Source: Acinetobacter sp. ANC 4805 (lineage in GTDB: Bacteria > Pseudomonadota > Gammaproteobacteria > Pseudomonadales > Moraxellaceae). Taken from it: a DNA stretch of 64,000 nt. Below, in pieces: positions 1-7,534 of the stretch. The stretch's first letter is position 1. Each line of letters starts with the position of its first letter. A program made the translations under genes and the position numbers. A model generated the notes under the pieces. That model worked only from the letters and a program-made list of their open reading frames with translations. It did no database searches and was not told the DNA's origin. The stretch covers positions 124,001 to 188,000 of the forward strand of contig NZ_JAKZGD010000001.1 in assembly GCF_022549495.1 (NCBI RefSeq), given 5' to 3'.

Positions 1-405
1 GGTCATCATCCAAAAGAAGTTGAGGCAACCATTAAAGCGGCACGTGCTAGCCATCCAAATCGTCGTTTAGTCATGTTATTCCAACCGCATCGTTTTAGCC
101 GTACCCGTGATTGTTTTGATGATTTTGTGGACGTGCTATCGCAAGTGGATCAGTTGTTATTACTGGAAGTCTATCCAGCAGGTGAAAAACCGATTGTGGG
201 CGCAGATAGTCGTGCTTTAGCGCGTAGTATTCGTTTACGTGGTGAGGTCGGGCCGATCTTGGTTGACCCCATTGATGGTAATTTACCGAATGTTTTACAA
301 AAAGTGTTACAAGCGGATGACCTGTTATTAACACAAGGCGCGGGTAACGTTGGTGCAATTTCAGTAGAATTGGCTCAGCATCGCTTGTATGCCAAATCCC
401 CCTAA
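1..405 (+). CDS. murC: UDP-N-acetylmuramate--L-alanine ligase, C-terminal part
   Basis: The open frame enters from the left edge and gives the last 134 residues of MurC, the cytoplasmic ligase that adds L-Ala to UDP-MurNAc in peptidoglycan synthesis. The start of the fragment ([15 protein letters not shown], then [13 protein letters not shown]) is the typical MurC C-terminal domain, whose conserved DYGHHP stretch begins just outside the window. ddlB, ftsQ, ftsA and ftsZ follow on the same strand, as expected for the division and cell-wall cluster. The last three codons (Lys-Ser-Pro) and the stop lie inside a 68-bp palindromic repeat that starts at 394, so the native C-terminus was probably replaced when the repeat arrived. 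Confidence 0.95.
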   Translation, partial: GHHPKEVEATIKAARASHPNRRLVMLFQPHRFSRTRDCFDDFVDVLSQVDQLLLLEVYPAGEKPIVGADSRALARSIRLRGEVGPILVDPIDGNLPNVLQKVLQADDLLLTQGAGNVGAISVELAQHRLYAKSP

Positions 406-461
406 CCCCCTTTGTTAAAGGGGGAACCCCTCCCTTTGAAAAGGGAGGCGGGGAGGGATTT
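394..461. repeat. REP/MITE-like palindromic repeat overlapping the murC stop
   Basis: The 68-bp unit begins AAATCCCCC and ends GGAGGGATTT, so its ends are inverted. It holds two inner hairpins: CCCCCTTT-gtta-AAGGGGG and CTCCCTTT-gaa-AAGGGAG. C-rich/G-rich units of this type recur in Acinetobacter genomes (from memory, not searched here). No other copy was seen in this window. It supplies the murC stop codon at 403-405 and separates murC from ddlB. Confidence 0.75.
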
Positions 462-496
462 AATAGAATATATGAAGTTTTTTTAAGGATATAAAC

Positions 497-1423
497 GTGT
501 CAAATGCTGCAAAATTCGGCAAAGTTGCTGTGTTGTTTGGTGGGAAGTCAGCTGAACGTGCTGTGTCATTGGATAGTGGTCAAGCCGTTTTAGAAGCGCT
601 ATTGCGCTCAGGTGTGCAAGCAGAAGCATTTGATCCACAAGCGCGTAGCGTGACTGAGTTAGTGGGTTATGATCGTGCTTTTATTGTATTGCATGGTCGT
701 GGCGGTGAAGATGGTCAGATCCAAGGTGTATTGGAATGGTTAAACCTTCCATATACGGGCACAGGTGTGCAGGGTTCTGCTATTGGGATGGATAAAGTCA
801 AAACTAAGCAAGTTTGGCAAGGGAGCGATTTACCGACCGCACCATATCGCATTATTACCAAAGATTCTGACCTAGATGCTGTCGTGGCAGACTTAGGATT
901 ACCTGTCATTATCAAGCCAGTACATGAGGGCTCAAGTGTTGGCATGAGTAAGGTTGAAAAAGCAGAAGATTTTGCGGCTGCGATTGAGAAAGCAACACAA
1001 CATGATGCTGTAGTGATGGCAGAAAAGTGGATTACAGGTCGTGAGTTCACGATTTCATTCTTGAATGGACAACCGCTGCCTGTGATTCGTTTACAACCGC
1101 CAGCAGATGTTGCCTTTTATGACTATGAAGCAAAATACCAACGTGATGATGTGCAGTATGGCATTCCTTGCGGCCTAACGGAGTCGGAAGAGCAAAACTT
1201 ACAGGCGTTGTGTCTACGTGCATTCCAAGCAGTCGGTGCAGAAGGTTGGGGGCGTATTGATGCAATGCAAGATGAGCAAGGCAATTTCTGGTTGCTCGAA
1301 GTCAATACCGTACCGGGAATGACCAGTCATTCTTTAGTACCTAAAGCAGCTCAAGCAGTAGGTTATAGTTTTGATCAGCTCTGCGTTGCGATTTTAGAGC
1401 AAACTTTAACAAAGTCGGCTTAA
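497..1423 (+). CDS. ddlB: D-alanine--D-alanine ligase B
   Basis: This 308-residue ATP-grasp enzyme joins two D-alanines in the cytoplasm, providing the end of the peptidoglycan stem peptide. The N-terminus has the Ddl signature VAVLFGGKSAERAVSLDSG. The ATP-grasp core includes IIKPVHEGSSVGMSKV (near residues 137-152), and the C-terminus carries the metal and ligand site LLEVNTVPGMTSHSLVPKAA. Length fits DdlB. It starts with GTG at 497, with AAGGA eight bases upstream. It lies between murC and ftsQ, the standard position for ddlB, and ends only five bases before ftsQ. Confidence 0.97.
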   Translation: MSNAAKFGKVAVLFGGKSAERAVSLDSGQAVLEALLRSGVQAEAFDPQARSVTELVGYDRAFIVLHGRGGEDGQIQGVLEWLNLPYTGTGVQGSAIGMDKVKTKQVWQGSDLPTAPYRIITKDSDLDAVVADLGLPVIIKPVHEGSSVGMSKVEKAEDFAAAIEKATQHDAVVMAEKWITGREFTISFLNGQPLPVIRLQPPADVAFYDYEAKYQRDDVQYGIPCGLTESEEQNLQALCLRAFQAVGAEGWGRIDAMQDEQGNFWLLEVNTVPGMTSHSLVPKAAQAVGYSFDQLCVAILEQTLTKSA

Positions 1424-1428
1424 TTTAT

Positions 1429-2286
1429 ATGGCTCAACTCCCTGCTTCTATGCGTCGTAAAACACGACCAGCCATTAGCTCGATTCATGAGAAACCGCCT
1501 TCGCCTAAGCAAAAGATGGTGAATGCGGGTGGTTGGGCGTTGTTGATCATTGCTTTTGCTGTATTGGCAATCGGTCTATACGGCTTATATAAAGTAATGA
1601 CCGATGCGAAAGTCGCACAATTGCAGGTGGTTGGAACCAATTCGGATGTTGAAAATCAGCAGTTAGTGCAGCATCTGAGCCCAATAATCAAAGATAACTA
1701 TTTCACTTCTGATCTTGAGCAAATTCGAGATCAAGCGTTAAAAGTATCTTGGGTAGATCGTGTCGTGGTATCACGAGCTTGGCCCAATGCAATTCGCGTA
1801 CGGGTCATGCCGCGTCATGCAATTGCACGTTGGGGAACAGGGCGTTTGCTCAGTGATAATGGCGATGTATTTAGTGAGGCTGTGTTAAAAGTACATCCAA
1901 ACTTGCCATTACTACACGGTCCAGTCAGCCAATCCAAAATGATGATGCGTCGCTATAATGAAATTAATCAATTATTTCATCCTGCGAATCTAAGATTAAA
2001 AGAATTGTATTTAACTGAGCGAATGACTTGGTTTATGCAGTTTGATTCAGGTTTACGAATTATTGTGGATCAAGATCAAACCATGAATAAGCTCCAGCGC
2101 TTAAGCCATTTGGCACAAACGGACTTAAAACCTGTATGGTCGAAAATCTCAGCCATTGATTTGCGTTATCGGAATGGTCTTGCCATTCAATGGAAAAACG
2201 CAATTCCGCCAAAGATTGTTAACGGTCAGTTAGTTGTAACGATTGATGACACAAGCCTTGCAGGGGCAATTCAGGCAAAGCCATAA
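1429..2286 (+). CDS. ftsQ: Cell division protein FtsQ
   Basis: This 285-residue bitopic inner-membrane protein belongs to the divisome FtsQLB subcomplex. A basic cytoplasmic N-terminus is followed by one membrane segment (about residues 31-52, WALLIIAFAVLAIGLYGLY). Next come the POTRA domain (VAQLQVVGTNSDVENQQL) and the FtsQ beta domain (WVDRVVVSRAWPNAIRVRV). Length is normal. The gene starts five bases after ddlB and is followed by ftsA, so it is almost certainly co-transcribed with both. Confidence 0.95.
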   Translation: MAQLPASMRRKTRPAISSIHEKPPSPKQKMVNAGGWALLIIAFAVLAIGLYGLYKVMTDAKVAQLQVVGTNSDVENQQLVQHLSPIIKDNYFTSDLEQIRDQALKVSWVDRVVVSRAWPNAIRVRVMPRHAIARWGTGRLLSDNGDVFSEAVLKVHPNLPLLHGPVSQSKMMMRRYNEINQLFHPANLRLKELYLTERMTWFMQFDSGLRIIVDQDQTMNKLQRLSHLAQTDLKPVWSKISAIDLRYRNGLAIQWKNAIPPKIVNGQLVVTIDDTSLAGAIQAKP

Positions 2287-2351
2287 TATGTGGCTTGAAA
2301 ATAACAGGCAGTTTGCCCGTACTAAACAACAAAAGATATGGTAATGAAGTA

Positions 2352-3614
2352 ATGAGTGAAGCTGTTTCCTCAGTTGTTGCGATTGATATTGGGACACATA
2401 AAGTCTCAGTCTTGATTGGTAAGGTCCATGCACCGGATAAGATCCAAGTGATTGGCATGGCAACTGCTCGCAACCGAGGCATGGTTAAAGGCAAAATTGT
2501 CAGCTTAGATAAGGTTATTGCGGCAATTAAAAATGCGGTTTCTGAAGCCGAAGATATGGCGGAGTGCCGTATTCATAGTGCGTGGGTGTCTATTCCAAGT
2601 ACTGAGTTGCAAAGTTTTTACGCTTCAGGTCGAACCCCTGTTGCGAACCATGATCATATTATTACGACAAATGAAGTGGTTAGAGCATTGGAGTTGGCAA
2701 AAGCCAGTCATGTCTCACCAGATTATTATCTCGCGAGTGCTGTACCATTAGGCTTTGAGCTAGGGGATTCGGCTGAATGGGTACAGAACCCAGTGAACAT
2801 GTCAGCACATAGTATGACGGGACATTATCAATTGATGATGATGCCGATTAGCACCATGCAGAACCTTGATCGTGCCATGAAAGGGGCAAATATCGGGGTG
2901 GAAAAAATGGTGGTATCTTGTTTGGCAACAGCTGAAGCAAGTCTACTCAAAGATGAAAAAGAATATGGGGTATGTTTAGTTGATATTGGTGCAGGAATCA
3001 CCAATATTGCAGTGTATTTGGATGGACGCTTAGCATTAGTACGCACTTTGCAGCGTGGTGGCGAAAATGTCACTCGTGATATTGCAGCAGTCTTACAAAC
3101 GACCACTGAAGAAGCTGAACGAATTAAGATTTTACATGGTTGTGTTGATCTGAGTGTGGTGAAACCAGACCATATGATTCAAGTGCAAGGGATTGATGGA
3201 CAACAAACCATTAGTCGTATTGAACTTGCAGAAATTATTATTGCGCGCTATGAAGAAATCTTTACATTAATTCGTGAAGAATTGGAGCATAGTGGTGCAA
3301 TACATGGTTTATATCATGGGGTTGTACTCACAGGTGATGCTTGTCAAATTGAAGGTATGGTGAATTTGGCACGTCGTATGCTTGGTGTATCTGCACATTT
3401 GGGTAATCCACCTTTACAGGTTTATGCTGAAGACCAGCATCTTGCGGCCTTACGTCGTTCAATGTATGCGACAGCTTCAGGATTATTGATGTTTAGTCAA
3501 AGTGATTTGCAGGATGCAGTAGAAGAACCAGAAGAATCGAATGATCGAAGTTTTATGGATCGTGTGACCAATGGTTGGAATGCATTAAATAGCAAATTAA
3601 AAGCTATATTTTAA
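2352..3614 (+). CDS. ftsA: Cell division protein FtsA
   Basis: FtsA is the actin-like ATPase that anchors FtsZ to the membrane. The first residues, MSEAVSSVVAIDIGTHKVSVLIGK, include the phosphate-1 loop. The 1C domain and the second phosphate loop (CLVDIGAGITNIAVY) follow, and the extreme C-terminus is an amphipathic membrane-targeting helix (NGWNALNSKLKAIF). I chose the ATG at 2352, giving 420 residues, because the family begins here. An in-frame TTG at 2295 would add 19 unlikely residues. The gene lies between ftsQ and ftsZ. Confidence 0.96.
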   Translation: MSEAVSSVVAIDIGTHKVSVLIGKVHAPDKIQVIGMATARNRGMVKGKIVSLDKVIAAIKNAVSEAEDMAECRIHSAWVSIPSTELQSFYASGRTPVANHDHIITTNEVVRALELAKASHVSPDYYLASAVPLGFELGDSAEWVQNPVNMSAHSMTGHYQLMMMPISTMQNLDRAMKGANIGVEKMVVSCLATAEASLLKDEKEYGVCLVDIGAGITNIAVYLDGRLALVRTLQRGGENVTRDIAAVLQTTTEEAERIKILHGCVDLSVVKPDHMIQVQGIDGQQTISRIELAEIIIARYEEIFTLIREELEHSGAIHGLYHGVVLTGDACQIEGMVNLARRMLGVSAHLGNPPLQVYAEDQHLAALRRSMYATASGLLMFSQSDLQDAVEEPEESNDRSFMDRVTNGWNALNSKLKAIF

Positions 3615-3781
3615 GTTGTACGTATTTTGGGGAAAATTTGTTAGGAAGTTGTAATAGTGAGCCGTTGTACTTGACAAGCTAGCTATTATTGAACAGCATC
3701 CTAAACATCGGTTGTTTTAAAAATCAGGGCAGTAACGGGCTGAAGTGACTGCCACTTAATATATTAGGAAATTTAAAGGTC

Positions 3782-4969
3782 ATGGCCTCATTTGAATTTA
3801 TAGAAGATGAACTAGACGATGGCAACGGTCAAGCCCGTTTCACAGTATTTGGTGTTGGTGGTGGTGGTGGTAATGCTGTCCAACATATGGTGCAATCCGA
3901 TATTCAAGGTGTAAAGTTTGTTTGTGCCAATACAGACAAGCAAGCACTCGACAGTATGAATGCCCCATTTAAAATTCAACTTGGTGAACAAAGTACGCGT
4001 GGTTTAGGCGCTGGTGCGAATCCTGAAGTAGGACAAATCGCAGCAGAAGAAAGCCGTGAAGTGATTCGCCAACATCTTGAAGGCACGGATATGGTATTCG
4101 TGACCGCAGGTATGGGTGGCGGTACTGGAACAGGCGCTGCGCCAGTGGTTGCTGAAGTTGCCAAAGAAATGGGCATTTTAACTGTTGGGGTTGTGACGAC
4201 GCCATTTAATTTTGAAGGTCGTCGCCGTCAAAAGTCTGCTGAAAAAGGGATTGATGCGTTAGAAGCACATGTTGACTCATTAATTATTATTCCGAACCAA
4301 CGTTTACTCAGCGTTTATGGTGATATTTCAATGAAAGATGCCTATAAAAAGGCAGATGATGTATTGTTAAATGCGGTTCGTAGTATTTTTGATTTAGTTG
4401 TCAACCGTGGTCATATTAACCTTGACTTCGCGGACTTGAAAACAGCAATGAGTACTCGTGGTTATGCCATGATGGGTGCGGGTTTGGGTCGTGGTGAAGA
4501 CCGTGCGCGCCAAGCTGCTGAACAAGCGATTCGTAGCCCGTTATTGGATAATGTTAATATTATCAATGCGAAAGGTGTATTGATCAATATCACGGGTGGT
4601 GATGATATTACCTTGCGTGAAACTGAAATCATTACGGATGTCGTGAATCAAATTGTTGATTTGGATGAAGGTGAAATCTTCTACGGTACGGTATTTGATC
4701 CTGATGCACGTGATGAACTTCGTGTCACTGTGATCGCAACGGGCTTGACACGTAATGCAAGTGAAGTTGAACATAAAAAACGCAGTGTTGTGACACCAAC
4801 TCATGCTGCGCCTGTGCAAGTTGCACCTCAAGCGGTTGATGAAGATGATGTCCCTGCGATTAGTAAACGTGCAAATGTGGAGGTGCCAGCAAGTGCTACA
4901 CCAAATTCTACGCCACGTTCGTCGCCAATGAGCATTCAAGACTACCTGAAAAATCAACAGCGCAAATAA
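3782..4969 (+). CDS. ftsZ: Cell division GTPase FtsZ
   Basis: FtsZ is the tubulin-like GTPase that forms the division ring. The 395-residue protein has the nucleotide-binding [13 protein letters not shown] near residue 22, the tubulin signature [18 protein letters not shown] near residue 115, and the T7 synergy-loop region [13 protein letters not shown] variable linker follows, and the C-terminal peptide [11 protein letters not shown] binds FtsA/ZipA. A Shine-Dalgarno stretch (AAAGG) sits just upstream of ATG 3782. The 167-bp gap after ftsA probably carries an extra ftsZ promoter, but I cannot place it with confidence. A clear terminator follows. Confidence 0.98.
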   Translation: MASFEFIEDELDDGNGQARFTVFGVGGGGGNAVQHMVQSDIQGVKFVCANTDKQALDSMNAPFKIQLGEQSTRGLGAGANPEVGQIAAEESREVIRQHLEGTDMVFVTAGMGGGTGTGAAPVVAEVAKEMGILTVGVVTTPFNFEGRRRQKSAEKGIDALEAHVDSLIIIPNQRLLSVYGDISMKDAYKKADDVLLNAVRSIFDLVVNRGHINLDFADLKTAMSTRGYAMMGAGLGRGEDRARQAAEQAIRSPLLDNVNIINAKGVLINITGGDDITLRETEIITDVVNQIVDLDEGEIFYGTVFDPDARDELRVTVIATGLTRNASEVEHKKRSVVTPTHAAPVQVAPQAVDEDDVPAISKRANVEVPASATPNSTPRSSPMSIQDYLKNQQRK

Positions 4970-4986
4970 TAAAATCAGATGTTTAG

Positions 4987-5018
4987 AAAAAGGGAGCGAG
5001 TAATTGCTCCCTTTTTTA
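4987..5018 (+). terminator. Intrinsic terminator after ftsZ
   Basis: The stem AGGGAGC / GCTCCCT with an 8-base loop (4991-5012) is preceded by an A-run and followed by TTTTTTATTTTTTTT. It closes the ftsQAZ transcript and separates it from lpxC. Confidence 0.9.
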
Positions 5019-5080
5019 TTTTTTTTAAATGGCAAAATATGCTAACTTATATCGGTTTTTGCAAATGAAGTTGGCATGGT

Positions 5081-5983
5081 ATGGTGAAACAACGTACTCT
5101 CAAGCGTGTGGTGAAAGCGAGCGGTATTGGTCTGCACAGTGGTCAAAAGGTGCTGATTAATTTTGTTCCACATCATATTGATGGAGGTATTGTCTTTCGC
5201 CGTATTGACTTAGATCCACCTGTCGAGATTCAGGCGAATGCTTTACTCATTCAAGAAGCATTTATGTGTTCTAATCTTGTTCGTGAAGATATCAAAGTTG
5301 GTACGATTGAGCATGTGATGAGTGCAATCGCTGGCTTAGGAATTGATAACCTAATCATTGAGGTTTCTGCTTCAGAAGTCCCGATTATGGATGGCAGCGC
5401 AGGGCCATTTATCTATTTACTTATGCAAGGTGAGCTTGCTGAACAAGATGCACCCAAAAAATTTATAAGAATTTTAAAACCTGTTGAAGCACTAATCGAC
5501 GATAAACACGCTATTTTTACTCCTCATTCAGGTTTTCAGCTCAACTTTACCATCGACTTTGATCATCCTGCATTTGCCAAAGAATACCAATCTGTGTCCA
5601 TTGATTTCTCAACAGAAACTTTTGTGTATGAGGTGAGTGAAGCTCGAACCTTTGGTTTTATGAAAGATCTTGATTATCTAAAGGCAAATAACCTTGCTTT
5701 GGGTGCAAGTCTGGACAATGCCATTGGTGTAGATGATACAGGTGTGGTCAATGAAGAGGGGCTACGCTTTGCTGATGAGTTTGTGCGGCACAAGATTTTA
5801 GATGCTGTTGGTGACTTATATTTGCTTGGGCATCAAATTATTGCCAAGTTTGATGGTTATAAATCAGGACATGCGCTCAATAATCAGTTATTACGCAATG
5901 TTAAAAATGATCCGACCAGTTATGAAATTGTAACATTTAATAACGATAATGATTGTCCAATTTCTTATGTGAGTGTGACATAA
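5081..5983 (+). CDS. lpxC: UDP-3-O-acyl-N-acetylglucosamine deacetylase LpxC
   Basis: This 300-residue zinc deacetylase carries out the committed step of lipid A synthesis in the cytoplasm. It has [10 protein letters not shown] at the N-terminus, the metal ligand His in [17 protein letters not shown], and the second metal site in [18 protein letters not shown]. The sequence closely resembles the Acinetobacter enzyme, the locus known for loss-of-function changes in colistin-resistant, LOS-deficient strains. No truncation or frameshift is visible, so LOS synthesis is probably intact at this step. It starts at ATG 5081, downstream of the ftsZ terminator, so it needs its own promoter in the preceding about 60 bases. 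Confidence 0.97.
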   Translation: MVKQRTLKRVVKASGIGLHSGQKVLINFVPHHIDGGIVFRRIDLDPPVEIQANALLIQEAFMCSNLVREDIKVGTIEHVMSAIAGLGIDNLIIEVSASEVPIMDGSAGPFIYLLMQGELAEQDAPKKFIRILKPVEALIDDKHAIFTPHSGFQLNFTIDFDHPAFAKEYQSVSIDFSTETFVYEVSEARTFGFMKDLDYLKANNLALGASLDNAIGVDDTGVVNEEGLRFADEFVRHKILDAVGDLYLLGHQIIAKFDGYKSGHALNNQLLRNVKNDPTSYEIVTFNNDNDCPISYVSVT

Positions 5984-6081
5984 GTCATTGTCTTTTATTG
6001 GTTATGTTATATTATAACAATGAAAAACGAGATTCTTATCACATTAAATAAGTCTGTATTTCAGAGGTTGAGCAAGGCAGT

Positions 6082-6522
6082 TTACTTTTTATTGCTTGCC
6101 AAACGTAGTAAAGCTTGGCTAAGCTTAGGGTCGCTCACATATTCAGCGGCACTGCGCAATTGCTCTTGGGTCTCTGAAGTAAGTGTTTTAGATGGGGGAG
6201 AGGGTTCACGAGAAACACTAATCTTGTTTCTTAAACGAACTTGGATTTTTCGTAATTCCTTGAGTCCTTCTAATTGAGCTAACTGCGCAACATAGTTGCT
6301 TTGTAAATAGCTGAGTTGACTAATCATTGCTTGATTTTCACCTGTTATGATCAAAACGCCATGTTGATAACAAACAACCTGCCATTGCTCTGGTTGGGGC
6401 AGTAAGGGTTGAATAATTTTCGTAAGTTGTTTCCATTGAGTCACTTGCGTAGTCAGAAACGTTAAGTTTCCAGTTTTTATGTGTTGTCCTTTCTGTTGAA
6501 AAACGTTGTTAGGTTCAGACAT
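6082..6522 (-). CDS. dciA: DciA-type protein (DUF721)
   Basis: This 146-residue protein has the DUF721 fold, with the core LTKIIQPLLPQPEQWQVV and NYVAQLAQLEGLKELRKIQVRL. DciA is the ancestral loader or partner of the replicative helicase DnaB in bacteria without DnaC. The C-terminal third is a helical, polar tail. It is convergent with lpxC and divergent from the M23 peptidase gene. Placement next to lpxC matches the usual DUF721 position in gammaproteobacteria. The family call is good; the helicase role comes from the family, not from this sequence. Confidence 0.85.
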   Translation of the reverse strand: MSEPNNVFQQKGQHIKTGNLTFLTTQVTQWKQLTKIIQPLLPQPEQWQVVCYQHGVLIITGENQAMISQLSYLQSNYVAQLAQLEGLKELRKIQVRLRNKISVSREPSPPSKTLTSETQEQLRSAAEYVSDPKLSQALLRLASNKK

Positions 6523-6629
6523 GTTAACTTCCTTCGAGGTTATCTGTTTATCTTAAGCGTTCATTTTAACTATTATCAAGGAAGAGATGATAAAGGAACT
6601 ATTTAAGGACGGTTTCAAGAGGTTTTTTT

Positions 6630-7328
6630 ATGCATCCGCGTCGTATTTTACTTGCATTTTCATTGGCTGCTTCAGCCGCTTCAGTTGCTTTTGCAGATTA
6701 CCAAAATATTGGTCAGGCAGCAGATGGTGACCGCCTAGAACAGTTATCTAAAACTTTGGCTCAAGGCTCTTATAGCCATCCTGATGATATTGATTTACCC
6801 GCTGTCTCGAATGTTTCGGTGAAGCTACGTGAAAAAACCATCGAATTGAATAACGCAACGATTGAAAGAAAATATGGCCGTTCAGCAATCTCAACTCAAG
6901 ACAATGCACCATCATTTTCCGCAAACACAGGTTATTCTTGGTTAGTGAATCATCCTTTAGAAGATGGTCGTGTTAGTTCGACTTGGGGTAATCGTACTTT
7001 ATTGGGAACAACTCGTCATCATTCAGGCGTTGATTTAGCGGCACCATCAGGTACACCGATTTATTCAACGGGTTCGGGTGTAGTGACCAAATCAGGTTGG
7101 GGTTCAGGCTACGGTCAATATGTTGAGATTGATCATGGCAATGGCTATATCACACGTTATGCACATGCATCACGCTTAATGGTCAATGCAGGCGATCGCG
7201 TGAATGCAGGTGAACATATTGCCAATGTCGGTTGTACAGGTCGTTGTACAGGACCACATCTGCATTTTGAAGTGGTAAAAGATGGTCAGCGTAAAAATCC
7301 ATCAACCTACTTAGCAATGTTACCTTAA
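6630..7328 (+). CDS. M23-family peptidoglycan endopeptidase (secreted)
   Basis: The 232-residue protein starts with a signal peptide (MHPRRILLAFSLAASAASVAFA, probably cleaved before DYQN). The LytM/M23 zinc peptidase domain covers roughly residues 115-228, with the metal ligands in HHSGVDLAAPSG and the HLHFE motif near the C-terminus, both intact. Such enzymes cut peptide cross-links in the periplasm, or activate amidases when degenerate; this one keeps the ligands. There is no LysM domain or coiled coil. It stands alone between dciA and aceE and has its own terminator. The exact substrate is unknown. Confidence 0.88.
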   Translation: MHPRRILLAFSLAASAASVAFADYQNIGQAADGDRLEQLSKTLAQGSYSHPDDIDLPAVSNVSVKLREKTIELNNATIERKYGRSAISTQDNAPSFSANTGYSWLVNHPLEDGRVSSTWGNRTLLGTTRHHSGVDLAAPSGTPIYSTGSGVVTKSGWGSGYGQYVEIDHGNGYITRYAHASRLMVNAGDRVNAGEHIANVGCTGRCTGPHLHFEVVKDGQRKNPSTYLAMLP

Positions 7329-7370
7329 AAATAATTTGTTAACAGTTGTATATCAAATCTTAGAAGAGAG

Positions 7371-7393
7371 CGCCTTAATTGGCGTTTTTTTGT
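7371..7393 (+). terminator. Intrinsic terminator after the M23 peptidase gene
   Basis: A short stem, CGCC-ttaatt-GGCG, is followed directly by a run of seven T. It lies 43 bases after the stop. Confidence 0.75.
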
Positions 7394-7534
7394 GGTTTTT
7401 GTTTTGTTTTGGTCAATGACTATTTAGTGAAAAAATATTAAGAGATTTTGTATTCATTTGGGGCAATACCTTTATGATGCTAAAACATGATACATATATA
7501 AGATCAAAATAACTTAAGGGAAAAGGTGAATTGT

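Noticed and set aside
3615..3781. TTGACA-like sequence in front of ftsZ
   Set aside because: No acceptable -10 box lies at the right distance.
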